Source of the DNA: Morella rubra
Lineage: Eukaryota > Streptophyta > Magnoliopsida > Fagales > Myricaceae
Assembly (NCBI GenBank): GCA_003952965.2
Contig: CM025854.1
Location: forward strand, 28,159,364-28,223,363
Reading direction: 5' to 3'
DNA length: 64,000 bases
This document shows, in pieces, positions 48,085 through 61,439 of the stretch (positions are counted from its first letter, which is position 1; each line of letters starts with the position of its first letter). The translations under genes and the position numbers were made by a program. The notes below the pieces were generated by a model. That model saw only the letters and a program-made list of their open reading frames with translations. It was not told the DNA's origin and made no database searches.

Positions 48085-48362
48085 ATGTCCTAAGCAGCTA
48101 CCTAGGGACTTAGCATACAAGTATACAACCAGTTTGTCCGGTGGGAATAGATCGATGCTACCGGTGGAGCACTGATATATATATATATATATTTTTTTTT
48201 TCTAGGCGGTGGAGGTTTTGATTCATCTTTCCTATACAGTGAAAATAAACTCCATTCCTTATTGATAAGGTTTGAATCGCCTTATTAAGTAATATGGGCA
48301 CGTAAAATAATCTTTGACTTACAATAATTGACTTTTTAATATCAAACCCATTGGTTTTGCAT

Positions 48363-48768
48363 ATTAATTAGGGTTAAGTACTAATTAATTTCGTCCTTAA
48401 TTTTTAATCCATTTTAATAAATCATTCTTAAGTTTTCAAATTGATCATAGATGTCATTGAATTTATAATTTTTGTTAAATAAGTCATTTTTTTTAAAGTT
48501 TCATTCTCAAAATGAATGATTCACATATTAGCTCTAATAATAAATTTGACATGTGTCACCCAAGACTAAAATCATGTGACATATAATTTTTTAATTTTTT
48601 TTTAAAAATAAGTTAAGTACCAACTTAGTTTGTTTTATTTTTCAACAAACAAAAAATTATGAAATTTTTTCTTAAAAAAAATTATAAGTTACATCAATTT
48701 AAAAACCAAAAGACTTTAACAAAGGATCAAAACTTAAGGATGAAATAGGTACGTAACCCTATTAATTA
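48363..48768. mobile_element. 390 bp MITE with 8 bp TSD
   Basis: ATTAATTA flanks the element at 48363-48370 and 48761-48768. The ends are GGGTTAAGTAC and, inverted, GGGTTACGTACC, with similarity continuing into TTTCGTCCTTAA versus TTTCATCCTTAA. No coding capacity. An 8 bp duplication suggests hAT; long arms also allow Mutator. Confidence 0.7.
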
Positions 48769-51700
48769 TAACTTTGTTGATTGCAAGTAAAGAATTCAAC
48801 CTTTACCCCTTTTTGTTTCATTGCTTATTACCTCTGCCCATAATTAGTTCGAGTCTTTCTTTTTCAATTTTTTTTTGGGTAATTTTTTGTGGTATTCTTA
48901 ATTATCATAGTAATACTAGTCTAACATAAATGCCGCCTATAAACCTTATTAGAAATCTTACGAGAAATAAAACATTATTTCTATACTTTTACCGAGCATA
49001 CATTATTATTAGGTAATATGAGAAATTTTATGTGACAGATCCTTCAAAATGGTACACACCATAGAACATAAATTAACGCCGAGCAAAGCGATGAACACCT
49101 AATCCCTCCCGGGGGCGGGCCCCGAAGGATTTTGAAAAAGTGCCCCCTCCCTTTGTTCATATGCCAATTTTTTGATAAAATTTGTTCTTGGTGCCCCTCT
49201 CAAAATTTTCAAAAATGTCCTCTCAAATTATTTGTTAGCCTCTTAAGAATTTGAAATATATTCTGCTTAATACAGTCGGAAAAACTATCTGTAGTACTGT
49301 AGTTGAAAGAGCCCTTCAATGTTAGCTGGCTTTATTAAGTTCACACATGTGGTGGGCCAGCTGCCCCTTATTAAACACGGCGCAAGTGGAGATTTTTTGT
49401 TTTTTTTGAATCAAGTGATCAGATTTTGGTTTTGAATGAAATTCGATTTGATGGGCCAGATTAGGCATGAAAGAGAAGATGGAAAGACTAGTCTAATTAT
49501 GGTAGCCATTTGTCTTCCATTTCGAATAGAAAATATATATATACATATATAGCTGCAAACTTTCTCTCCATCATTTTGGGTTGGCTGACGGCCGGCCTGA
49601 GGAAATTGAGGAGTACCATCATTCTATTAATTTTCTCTATACACATAAAAATAGAATGATTCGTTACTAAGTAAGGAAACTTATTAGAAAGGGATTTGTT
49701 TTGATTAGGGACTAATATATAATTAATAGGCTGTATGTTAGTTTGTCATGCATGATTAATATATAAACTATATATATTCTGTGTTAACGGGCCGGTGAGC
49801 TAAACGCTCCCGTCGCATCTCCTTTTTTGTAATGCTTCATTGCTTTTGGGAAAGGCGATGAGTGGGCCAGTCATTCCTCTTCTTTTTGTATATATTTTTT
49901 TTTCTCTGGGCGGGAGCCACTCAGTCTAAAATATATCAAAACATAGTTAACATACATATTAAGAGAGTAATTTAGAAAAAAAAAAAAACAAAAATATTAA
50001 GAGAGTAGTTTATATATCTCTGCAGTGATTAGGGAGTGTGGTCTTCTAGTCGATCGTAGTGGGGGCGGCCAAGCTGCAGTGTACCACCTCCATTGATGGA
50101 GTTGCTCATAAGAACTGATCAGACGGTGACAGACAGTACTGGGCAGTGCTCTTTTCTGGTAAACCCATAAAGAGCAAAGTTGGCCTCCATTGAACGTTGT
50201 GTTGACGATCCCTTTTTTCTCAAACCCTTATATCGCTCGTTGCTTTGTCCTATATATCTTTCATCTCTCCGTCCTGGCTTCTCTTGTCAGACACAGCTCT
50301 AAGTTAATCTTATAATGGACGTACTAAGATGAATAGAGGGAGGTGAACGAAAGGTTGCGCACACAGAAATCTAACCTAGTTCCCCGTTTTGTCTACTTCC
50401 ACACACAAACATTTTTGTTTTTAACTGTAGATCTCGACAAAACCCAACAAGGAAGAAGCTAGGGTTTCTAGGTTGGGTTGTTTCAAACATGGGCTGAGAT
50501 CCATATGGGTGTTTGTGTGGCTATTTAGTGCATGTCCTTGATCGAATTGTTAGTGATGGATTGAGTTGGTGTGGCTCGAGTTGACCCTGTCGCATTTTGG
50601 CACCAAAATATTTGAATAAAAACATTAAATCCAAAACTGTTATAATGTGTTGCTTAAATTTTAAAATTTAAAGAACATAAATACTAGTTCTCATCCATTG
50701 AATAGGGTGAGTCTAAATCTTTTTCCTATATCGGTGTAATTTGACAAAAACCCACCACACCGATTGCATGATAATCTCTACTCAAACTTGACCCTACCAC
50801 CCAAAAAAAAAAAAAGAATTTTAAAACGAGAAAGATCTTCCAAGTCATACGAAATGTAAATCATTATCTTTATGTGTTACACTAAACAAGTTTTTATTTA
50901 TTTATTTATTTGAAAAATGTGTCAAACTAAAATTTCCTCTTATCTATGATTCTATCCTTCGGTGGTTATCTAGTACAACAGGTCTGTCTCAATAAATAAT
51001 AATTTTCTACAGTGATTGGTATAGAAGGTGGTGAATGGTCAAAAGCCATAGTCAAGGCCATCCATACATAAATTATAAATATCTATTTAGGGAAGGACCA
51101 AATCTAATAGTTTATTTCAAGCCAAGGATTTGTGCTCTGGCCATTTACATTTAGGGGCACTTGTGTTATTATATAATTTATTTCCGTAGACAACTAACAA
51201 TATTATAATGCTTTTGGTTTGGAGAAGATTTTAGGATTTCAGCGAATGTTTTTTTTCCGTATCCTGTACACGTGACGGGACCCGACCGGAACGTGTCAAT
51301 GAGCGGGAACTTCCAGGATCGTAATCGGCGATGGCAATTTGTAAATAATTGGTTTTTTTTTTCTTGCCTTTTCTTTTGAGTTCTGGGAATCCATCATGAC
51401 TCTTTTAGTCATGGATGCAGAGGAAATTAACCACCAATCCCAAATTACGGTGCAGACCGTCATAATTGTTTTGTTTAACTTTTTAAAACATGAGAGAGCT
51501 GTGGTTTTGGAATTTCCGGCCTTTTAGGGCATGTTTGGTAGTGGGTTAAGATTCTGGTTTTAAGGATCTGTAAGAGCTATAAAAGCTCAAATCATGCTTT
51601 TGTGGAAAGCAAATGTTGTTGGGCCTGGTCCAGTTCTTTGTGCTTGAACTTGGTGGGCCCAACCCATAATTGCGATGTGTAGTACGAATCATGATTTGTT

Positions 51701-53178
51701 GATGTTAGAATCAACGGAGAACGCACCCAAAAAAAAAGAGAGAAGAGATTTGAAGGTAGCAAGATGAAGAGGATTATCTCTTATTTCATAGTCCACAAAA
51801 TCACTGGACCTCCTGATGGCGGATAAGCTCTTTATTTTTATCCTTTTTAGAGGAGAATACAAGTGGGCCATAAGCTCATGTTAAGTTGGCCCAGTCGTAT
51901 CTGAAAGCTAGGCTTGGTCTTAGTTCCAGACCTATTTGGGCAGAACTCCTATATTTGCACTTTGTTAACGAGAAGTGTGGACTCTTATGAAAAAAAATGA
52001 AAAAAAAAAAAAAAAACAATTGCGAAAAGTTGGATACCGTATTTTGTGCAGAATGTTGGATGAGCTCAAAATCTTTCACTCCTAGTTAGTGAAGAGGGGA
52101 TCCGATTCCTAGCATTTAGTTCGACAACATTGGCACTAAAGCCCCACGGCAAACACTGGATTAGCAACCTACATATCGCACAGGAGCAAAGGCTGTAAAG
52201 CATACTGCACATGGCAGATGGTCATGAGGAAAACGCTTTCCTCTGGATTCTTTGTAGCCTAAATTGTCATTTGAAAGAAAAATAAGGGTAAACAAACACT
52301 TTTAGACCCAAACAATAGCATATATACCTAGAGGAGTGAATAGGTTCTTAAAAAAAATTATGTATAACTCCTTTTTAAAAAGAATGTGAAATCATGTTAA
52401 TATGCACACCAAAAAAGCAATCTGAATTAGATCATGTTAACAATTCTAATCAGAAACTTCAATATCTCAAATGATAATATATGTTCTAAATGCCTTTAAC
52501 CAATAATAAGATGATTAATCACATATCAATATTACACTTAATCGCAATAGTAACAGAGTGTCTTTCCAGTAAATTACGAGCAGATTATGACATATAATCG
52601 AACACAATATTGTACGACATGCCAACTTAAACATTTACAAAGGGCAAGCATATAATCACTCATTCTGTTTTTCCTAGACTGTCTCTCTTTCTTTCGTAAG
52701 ATTCAACAAATCATTTCTGCCTACTCATCCTTGTTATGTAGAATATATCCTTTTGAATTTTGGAAGTTCAACCATATATATGCATGACTGCTGGAAGGAT
52801 TGTATAACTGCAGCTTGCCTTTACAGTGCAACATTATATAGTCTTGAATTTCAAGTCAGAAGATCGATAAGAAGTATTAAGATCAGCAAAAGGTAGCTGA
52901 AACCACAGCCTTATGGTAGCTAATTGGCATAAAACCAGAATAGATCAAGTCTCCCTTAAGGGTTTTCAACACATTATAGAACTTCATACAAGCCCAGCTT
53001 TTTCTTTTTGGCTAAATGTTCCAGATTGCTTTGAAATTCAGTCACAGCTAGCTGTTTTTTATGGCAACATGCATAGGACACAAATGCTTATCAAGCATTT
53101 AGCTAGATATTGCCACCACCAACAAGCATCTACTTAGTAGGAAAATCACAAGAGCAGCTAGGCGCTTGATACAATAAC
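48769..53178. other. Intergenic region downstream of the SEP gene
   Basis: AT-rich, with many homopolymer runs and no gene. It contains one poly(A) micro-insertion (listed) and the 3' flank of the SEP gene. The frame at 52913-53137 has no recognisable product. Confidence 0.5.
49956..50007 (+). mobile_element. Micro-insertion: ATTTAG plus poly(A) with 14 bp TSD
   Basis: ATATTAAGAGAGTA occurs at 49956-49969 and 49994-50007. The 24 bp between are ATTTAG followed by A-rich sequence. Confidence 0.65.
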
Positions 53179-56100
53179 TTAAAGCATCCATCCAGGGATG
53201 AACCCACTGACTTGTTGGGCATGAGTTGCTGTAGTTATCTGGTCTGAACCTGATGGATTGTACCTGTGTCATTGAAGTCATTTCAGAAAAGAATTAAGGA
53301 AAATTTTTTGACAGCTAGCTGAAATGAATTGATTGAGGTTCGAACGTTTACCCTATCTGCAATGTGGGATTGCAATCTAAAGGCTGGAAGAACCCCTGAG
53401 ATTGAGCATTGTGGGAACCATATGTGATACTTGGCTCACCGCCTTCCCATTGTTGTCGAAGGTGATTTCTTCCGCTAATCTCATCCAGCTGCCAATAAAC
53501 AAAGTTAAAGGCATTTGCATGTGAGTGCTCATAGTTAATTATTCTGTGATACGGGGAAAACAGGCAGTACTGCAGGTAATATGCAGTACTCTAGAATAAC
53601 TGCTCCCATCATTCAGAAAGACAATCTGGAAAGTAAGGCAGAAGCGCTTGTTATAGATCAACAGGTAAATTCATTGTATTGACAAGCATGCTGACATTGC
53701 CTTCATATTCACAAACCCAAGCAATTCGCCCAAAAGCAAGGCTTGAATGTATATTCACGATGATGAAGCAAAGTAGCAGCAAAACATGCAAATTGTGGTT
53801 CTTCCACATATTCATGCATCTTAAGAGCTGGTAAACCACCCCAACCATTCATGAAAATGATCCATAACACTTATTACCTTTATTGTCAAAGACCTGTTTA
53901 CTTCCAGCAGTACTTGTTCCTGTACTCAAAATTAAGGACCTTGTTAGTAAAGTGAACAGCATTGGCACTTCAAACACTGAAATAGCATATTCTAATTGTT
54001 TAAATTATAATCCACAATGTTGCCGATGTCTGCACACCTTATTTTGGAGTTCAGAGAGCTGGTCAAGCATATATTGCGTCTGTAAAGTATGTCAGAAATA
54101 ATTGCAGTGAGCTGTCGTATGATATGCTGGAACTTCAAAAACATTTTAGAAAGTCGAAGGAGATCATGTGACCATTTTATTCATAAAGCCATCCACTTTT
54201 CAACTTACGTACCTTGTAATGCTTATCTCCTCCAGAAATATATATAGTGCGGATTGTTGAAGTTGTTGGGATAGGCACAATTTGGGTAATGACGAGAAAT
54301 GATCGAATTATTAGAACTACTACGAATGTTTAACACGCATAAGATTTGAATTGTCCTTGTGTGATTAGGAACTTGTCATTTTTTAGTGTATAAATACAAT
54401 ATCTTTGGAGTAGAGTTTCGAAGTCAGTCAAGGATCACTCTTGGTTTTCATCAACATGAGTAGAGGTGTACATTTTTTGATCGGAATTGACCGGGCGGAC
54501 CCAAATCAGCCAGAAACCGACTAGGCCGGCGGATTTTGGGCCAGCCCGATTCGATTGTCGGCCCAAAAATATCTAAAACCATGGGCCGAACCTAACCAAG
54601 GGTATATAGGAAATTTCACGTTATCTTCTAATTTTTTTAATTAAAATATTCGAATCCTAAAGAGACAACGTCGTCTCCCTATTCCCTTCTTCCTCGAGCA
54701 AAAATCCCCCCCCCCCCCCCGGCACCTTCTCCCGTCGTCGACATAGCCTCCCCTCTCGTTACCATCGCCATCACCTCTCTCTCTCTCTTTCTCTTAGGCC
54801 AATCGAACACCGACTGAAGCCGACTACTGTCGGTCCGGTCGGTCTCTTTCTCCCTCAATGCAGTTGTCGGTCCATGTTTTTCAGCAACCGAACCCCTCTG
54901 TTCGATTGCCGATAGGGGTTGAAAATCATGTTGATGGGTCAGTTTTCAGCCCTAAACAGGAGATTGTGTAGCTTCGTTTTTCTCAAATTTGGAGATTACT
55001 CATTTGTGACATATTGGCAATATGATCACAATTGGTACGATTATCATAAGAAAACAACATTTTTGGATGATCAGAGAACCTAGATGTTTGGCTTTTGAGA
55101 GAATTGCGCAATTATTATATGTAAGAAATGCAAAAGTCATTATTAAAAAACTAAGAGTATGTAGACTATATCCAATCTAATCTTGGGGGCCCTTCTATAT
55201 ATATGTGTGTGCCTGTACGTGCGCGCGCACTCTTTTCAAAGGTCAAATATATAACTGTTGCCCCTTTTTTCCCCAAATTAAGGACTTCAATATTATTGTC
55301 ACCTTCGAGTAATATTATGGTGAATGGTATTGAGAACATAGCAAAAAAGAAACCATGCATACAACATATATATGAGAATTGAGAACTATTAATAATTTCA
55401 AATAAAGTGCTTATAATTTTTGAGAGTAGTGATAGATTCACATGATGATATCATAATTAATGTCTTGAGTTTGAGATCTAACTTCGTATTTCATTTCAAT
55501 TTCAATTTCAATTAAATATTGTACATATTGGTCTTCTCAATAAAAAGAGAGTCTGACCCACATCTGAGTAGAGTATTAAATAATATAATTTAAATAATAA
55601 AATCTATATCTTCCTATTGAACCCACTAATGGACAATACCTTTGTTTGGAATGGTTGTAGTTAGAGAGAAGGTACTACAGACTTAGAGAAAGAATCTCAT
55701 ACTACAGTGCACCGTTTGTTTGGAGCTATATGTATATATACCACTAGGGCAAAGCTAGCCTTTGATAACACGTGCAGGTGGCTCCAGATCGGTGGGACTT
55801 ATGTTCAATTGTATGATTTTCCAATTGAATGTACTTTATGCCGAGTCTGGCTGGGTGAAAATTCTGCCTATTCTATACCTGGTTGGCTCGAAACGAGCAA
55901 TTATAATTCTTCCGAAGTTCGCAAAAATAAATATCAGCAATATTGTGAAGCGACACAAGATCATTCCTCTAATCATGTGATTCCCTAAGGGTAAATGTGG
56001 GTGCATATTGTACATGAATTTAAGGATCTTGTCAAGAGATACCCTAAGGTCACAGGCTAAAGAGGATCCAAAGCTCAATTATTAGATTCAATGCACGAAA

Positions 56101-58229
56101 GAATATATATATTATATATGACGGTTGAAGGTGCATAGCTCAATTACTTACCTTAGTTGACCTAACATGCTTCAAAGATGACTCCAGTTGACGCTCAAGC
56201 TTCTCAAGGTCATTTGTGTTTAACGGGCCCAAGTCTTCCCCAAGAAGGTGTCTGGAACAAGAAAATGTTTCATGAATGAACGTACTAGGGGCAGAAAATG
56301 TTGCATTAATGAAAAAATGCCAAAATTTTCCTAATCCCATGCATGCCCGAAAGTTTGTCCACTCATTAACCAGAAGAGATCATCCAAATATCTCTAAAGG
56401 AAAACGCTGATAGAAGGTGGTATCTTTTAAACAGGAGTACCTCTGAGTTCTTTGTAAGGATTCAAACCTAGCTTTCAGTTTCAAGTACTCCCGATAGCTG
56501 CTCTGCTACAGTGTGAGAACCACCCAATGAGAATCACAGAACTGAGGCATATATATATATTCGGTTGTATATGACATAAAGAGAACTTGTATGACTTTGC
56601 AGAGACAAAATGAACCAGTTAAGCTAGCAACGTACCTCCAGCTCCTTGGCAGGTCTGTTGATTTCCACCGCACCATAACTGCATTTTTGGTACCTTTCAA
56701 TTGTTTTGAGCATGCTAGGGAGTAAAAACCAGAAAGAACCAATCAGGAAGATCAAGAAACATGAATAAAGGTTAAATCTAGTTGTCGTAATTTTAGTAAC
56801 CGCATGCAAAACCAATATTATCAAGCTATTTTATACTTAAAAATATGTAACAAAAAAATTCAATAGTAATTAATATTTCAAGTTGATATTTCTATCTCCA
56901 TTACCCCATACCCATGTCATATTTAGCCTTCTCCTCGACTCTCTTTTTCGTTAGAATTTATTGTTCTTTGGTCTGACATTCCTCGCACACAACCAAATCA
57001 ACTCAATATCTTTTGAGCGATATTGGTCTTTGAACATCTGTTTGAACTGGAAATACTTTTTGAAGCTAGCAATCCTGTCAACCTATTAATATTATTTTAT
57101 TTTGTACAAGCTATAGAAGAATTTCTAACTCCCTTCAATACCTAAGATATGTTTAATACATGACACGATATTCCTTTGGAGGAAGAAGAAGAAAGAAAAT
57201 AGTACCATTAGGATAGAAGACCATGGATCCTGACGCCTATGTTATTTCGATTTAGAAGACTATGGATTCTTCTCCTATATTATTATTTCGAAACCGACGA
57301 ATGGAACTTTTATATAGATCCTTAAAACGTGTTCAACAAAGAGTACATGCTCAAATCTTATTTTTTGGAACCCAAGCTAAAATACCATCTCTCTTTACTT
57401 CATTTTTAAAGACAGACCTACAAAGATGTGCCAATAACGCTGATAAGAAATTCCTAAAAACGGAGCAACAAATTTTGACTGGTTTAAGTTGTAGCAATAC
57501 AAAATAGTCTCGCAAGTTTTTTTTAAAAAAATTATTTATAATTTGTTGATACGATTCGAAGGAAATAATAACGGAAAAGATCAAAAACACTCTAGCCGTG
57601 CCATTTCAGTCCGAGCTCTATAAAAACCAGAAAATGGTGCATATATGTTCAAGTTATCTCAGGCTTTTAAACAAATTTACAGATCTCTGTGTGTCTGGAA
57701 AATGACTGCTGCTGGGTCTGCACAACCTCTTTCTAGCAGTTAATTAGCTAAACTTCATGCACTGTCAGAAATTTCTGGAGCCGGTATTCTAAAAGGACCT
57801 ACGATCAGCAGGCGATCATGTTCTTTTGCAAGGAAAATGCAGAAGATAAAAAGAACGAAAATACCTAAAAACAAAACAAAAAAATCTGTTTAGATTGGCG
57901 TCTATCGATGGGGTATCCTACGATTAAGAATCCGATATGCATAAGATTAAGTGTAATTCAAGGCAAGAAGTTATACTGAATGCTAGCTTTTGATCTCCGT
58001 ATGAACAGACAGAAAGCTGCAAAATTAATCTGCTTCAGATCTTACAGTGCATGATTTTCCATAAAAATTAAAGTATACGTTTTGTTTAAGAACCAGACGT
58101 ACAAGATCAGATCGACGTTTTAACTTGGCTAAAAAAATCACAACAAATTACTGGAAAACGACTTAGCCTAATGATCTTCGGAAAATACAAATAATCGTCA
58201 AACTAACATTCCAATTTAACAGAAATTTT

Positions 58230-58260
<31 letters not shown>

Positions 58261-58581
58261 AAGGGGGGGGGGGGAGGAGATCGTGTGTGTGTGAGAAGAT
58301 CACAAGATATCCCAAGCCCCATGAAGAAAATCAACCAAAAAGAAGAAAAGCAAGCAGATCCTGCACATCTACAGGGGGAGCAAGCGCATGTTTTACCTAG
58401 AGCTGCTACAGAATTCATAGAGCTTGCCACGGTTGGAGAAGACAATAAGTGCAACCTCAGCATCACAGAGAACTGAAAGCTCGTACGCTTTCTTGAGAAG
58501 GCCATTCCTCCTCTTTGCAAACGTGACCTGCCTGTTTATCTTGTTCTCTATCCTCTTCAGCTCCACTCTTCCCCTCCCCAT
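53179..58581 (-). CDS. SEP1/2-like: MIKC MADS-box transcription factor, SEPALLATA1/2 (AGL2) type
   Basis: E-class floral factor that bridges MADS complexes in all floral whorls. Eight minus-strand exons: 58581-58397 (185 nt), 56714-56636 (79), 56505-56441 (65), 56251-56152 (100), 54079-54038 (42), 53919-53878 (42), 53488-53352 (137) and 53263-53179 (85), totalling 735 nt and 244 residues, the usual SEP architecture. The MADS domain begins [20 protein letters not shown] and includes [20 protein letters not shown]. The I/K region has [35 protein letters not shown] and [14 protein letters not shown]. The C-terminus has the SEP motif [20 protein letters not shown] and ends SGFIPGWML. The last motif and ELDRP-type I region (AKELE) place it with SEP1/SEP2 rather than SEP3. 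It lies 10.4 kb upstream of the SQUA gene on the same strand. Confidence 0.95.
58231..58274. repeat. (GA)n followed by a 12 bp G run in SEP intron 1
   Basis: GA repeats at about 58231-58260 followed by G12 at 58263-58274, starting about 122 nt inside intron 1. On the transcribed strand this is a C run followed by CT repeats, a pure polypyrimidine tract close to the 5' splice site. Confidence 0.9.
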
Positions 58582-59258
58582 ATCCTAATTATCCCAAAAC
58601 CACTTCTTTTCCTTTTCTATTTATATCAATATAGCAACTATTTTCTTCTCAGTCTTTTTTTCTTTTAATTTTTTTTGCTTGTTTTGATGTTCTTCTATTG
58701 GGTAAGAGCTTATCTTCCTTTTCTAGGTCTGTACCCAAGTATAACCAAAACTATGAAAAACGAGAGAAAGTTGGATGCTGAAAACCCTAGAGAGAGAGAG
58801 GCAGAGACAGAGTCTTTGGTGTTTGGTTGTCTTCTAGCTTTGGTTCTCTGGCTCGGGCTTTTTAACCTCAGGTTTCCAATCTTCACCATAAATTGACGCA
58901 AAGCATACTAGCATAGGGTTGGTGTTATTTCTAGTTCCATTTCACCTGTTTTGCTTTTATTTTTTTATTTTCTCTTTTCCGAGCCGAAGTTATCCTACTC
59001 GCAGCTATGCTGCGTGGTGACCAACCTTAATGATTTGAAAGGATTATACGAAAGCATCCACGTGGACAGCATAAGGGCCCTCCGATAGGGAATACAAGTT
59101 CGGTGGAATTCGGAACTAACAACTCAAGACGTATTGAAGCGTGGTTGACCAAAATGTTGTTCCAATATTTCACGTAAAAAATCATCGTACGCTTTCTGCA
59201 GTCTTCAGAATCAGAACGTCGTCATCTTTCTTAAAATGGGTGTCCACGTGTACTTTTC

Positions 59259-59309
59259 TAACTGGTATATACTTTTTTTTTTTTTTGGCTAAGTAACTGG
59301 TATATACTT
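59259..59309 (-). mobile_element. Micro-insertion: CTTAGCC plus poly(A) with 16 bp TSD, SEP upstream region
   Basis: TAACTGGTATATACTT occurs at 59259-59274 and 59294-59309. The 19 bp between read on the minus strand as CTTAGCC followed by A12. It is the same kind of event as at 2655, 27209 and 49956, here about 690 bp upstream of the SEP start codon. Confidence 0.7.
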
Positions 59310-61439
59310 AGAGGTATTCTTTTAATTTCTTTTTTTCTTTTTGGTTTTCGGCCATGCAAGTTATTTTTGTTTACACTTCGTATATTTTTTTTCTTGGTTA
59401 CCTGATGTTTGATTGTTAACATTTTAGGGTGTTAGAGTTGGTGAAAAAAATGAAGAGAGAGATAATTTAAATGAATTTTTTTTTTTTTGAGTGAAAAGTG
59501 ATGACTTGATAAGAAGAGAAAATGTTAGAAAGTTATTTAATGTATTAAATACTGCATGATTGCATTGCCCTTGTTTGAGGAGCTAATTTACGCGTCTCAT
59601 TCAAAGAAGTACAGGCAATTTCAAGGATCATTCTCCTTGAGGATTGAAATGGCCAAATTAATTATCAACCCGATCTTCCTATGTGGTTAGTCCGTGTTTA
59701 AATTCCTAATTTATTGACCTTACCCTTAGGTGTAAGAAAACTTAAAACCCACATGGTTTTTATTGTGGTTTGTTTTGAAAAACAAAGAGTAAAAATGAAC
59801 TTTTCCCACTGAAAATAGAACTTGTGTTTTAACAATATCGATCATTGAAAATTTGTCTCTTTAACCCCAAAAAATTCATTGAGGTAATCTCCACGGCAAA
59901 TCCAAATTTACCTAATCTACGTGACTTAGAGGGCTATACCAACTCGAGATTTACCAGTTTGTTAGGTGGATTCCACTCTAATAGACATGTCGTGCTGAGT
60001 TTTTTTCGTTGTTTCTTTCATTTTCCCTCCTTGATTGTCGCTCAAGAAAATCTTAGTGGACGTGGGGCTTAGAAAATCCAATAAAATGAAAATAAGTTGG
60101 ATTTGCCAGCTTCCATGTGCTTTTCTGATATGCTTTTGTGACATGTGAAGGAACTCTCATGCGTGCTCTTATCCCCACACATCTAAGGACTTCGATATTC
60201 CTTGCGTGTGGTGCTAATGTCAATCCATAAAACTCTTTGAACCGCAAATCATGTCTATGGATGCAAAGTTTTTCATTCAACTTTGAAGTTGGAACACACT
60301 ACACTCTACAGCCTACAGGCATATATTTTGATTCCGAGTAATTTGAGCACTACAACAAGACTAATTTTGGTGAATTCATTTTCTATTCGACTATTCCAAT
60401 ATTACCAAATTGGGCAACACATTGGCCGTGTGGCTCGTGCATATATCCATCCTATACCAAAACAAGTAAAAGATAGCTGAATTTATACAGTAAAATCGTA
60501 TAAAGTATCGACTATTCCAACACAAATGTGAGTCATATTTAGTGGTCACAGAAGAGTCAAGATAAAGAGATCACTAATCTTCCTGTTCTTTTTTTTCGTT
60601 TATAGTTTTTGGGTATGTGATGCGGTCGAAATATTACAAACCTTTTTTTTATTTTTTTTCTGCGCAAACCCAAAAGGCAATTGATTACCCAGGAGACAAC
60701 CTAGTCAGTTAAACACGTGTCTCAGTTAGCAGTCCGTCTTAGGTCCCAGGAAAATCTGTACCCAGGGAGAGCGCACCAGTTTCCCAGGACTGCTAAGTGT
60801 CAAAATAACAGAGCTCTTTCTAAAACGTGTCGACTTCTCATTGCTCGACATATACAGTGCCAGGTGACGTAGAAAACTGATGGCGAAATCTTGGCCAGTA
60901 TTCCGTACAGTGACGACGGCGTGTAAATGCATGAACAGTGGGCTACCCTATGAGCACACGCGTCGCGAAAAGACAGCAGGAACACAGACGCCAATGAATT
61001 TTTGCTGGTTGACGTTTGTGTCGGACGCGTGCCGAGAAAAGCTCTCAGCACTGTACAATAATTTGGGCGCCGGGGGAATTGTACTTTTCTTCTTTAACCC
61101 TTGGAGTTCCGCTGCGTCCGGTTATAGAACAACGACCGACACATCTCACGAGCGAGATGGGATTGCAAAAAGTTGAACTAGAAAATATGGTCTCCATTTT
61201 TTAATCTTTAAGATCCGCAAAGGAAAAGAAATAGCATGATTTATGCATCGGCAATCAGCGACCATCTATAAATTTTATTCTTTGCCGATAGGGTTGGGAG
61301 GGAGGGTGTATCCAGACCAAAAATCTGTCAATCGAACTCAAATTGACGAGGGCTTGGATTGATGGATTCGTCTGGTATTCCAATTTGAAAAAATAACTCA
61401 ATTTTTGATATTTTGCTTAATCGAACTGGACTTACTGAA

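Noticed and set aside
51528-51720. TAGGGCATGTTTGGTA, typical of some MITE starts
   Set aside because: Only one end is visible, so it is not enough to define an element.
54466-54960. Possible hAT-type end (TAGAGGTGTACATTTT) in SEP intron 4
   Set aside because: The style resembles hAT MITE ends, but no opposite end or target duplication could be located.
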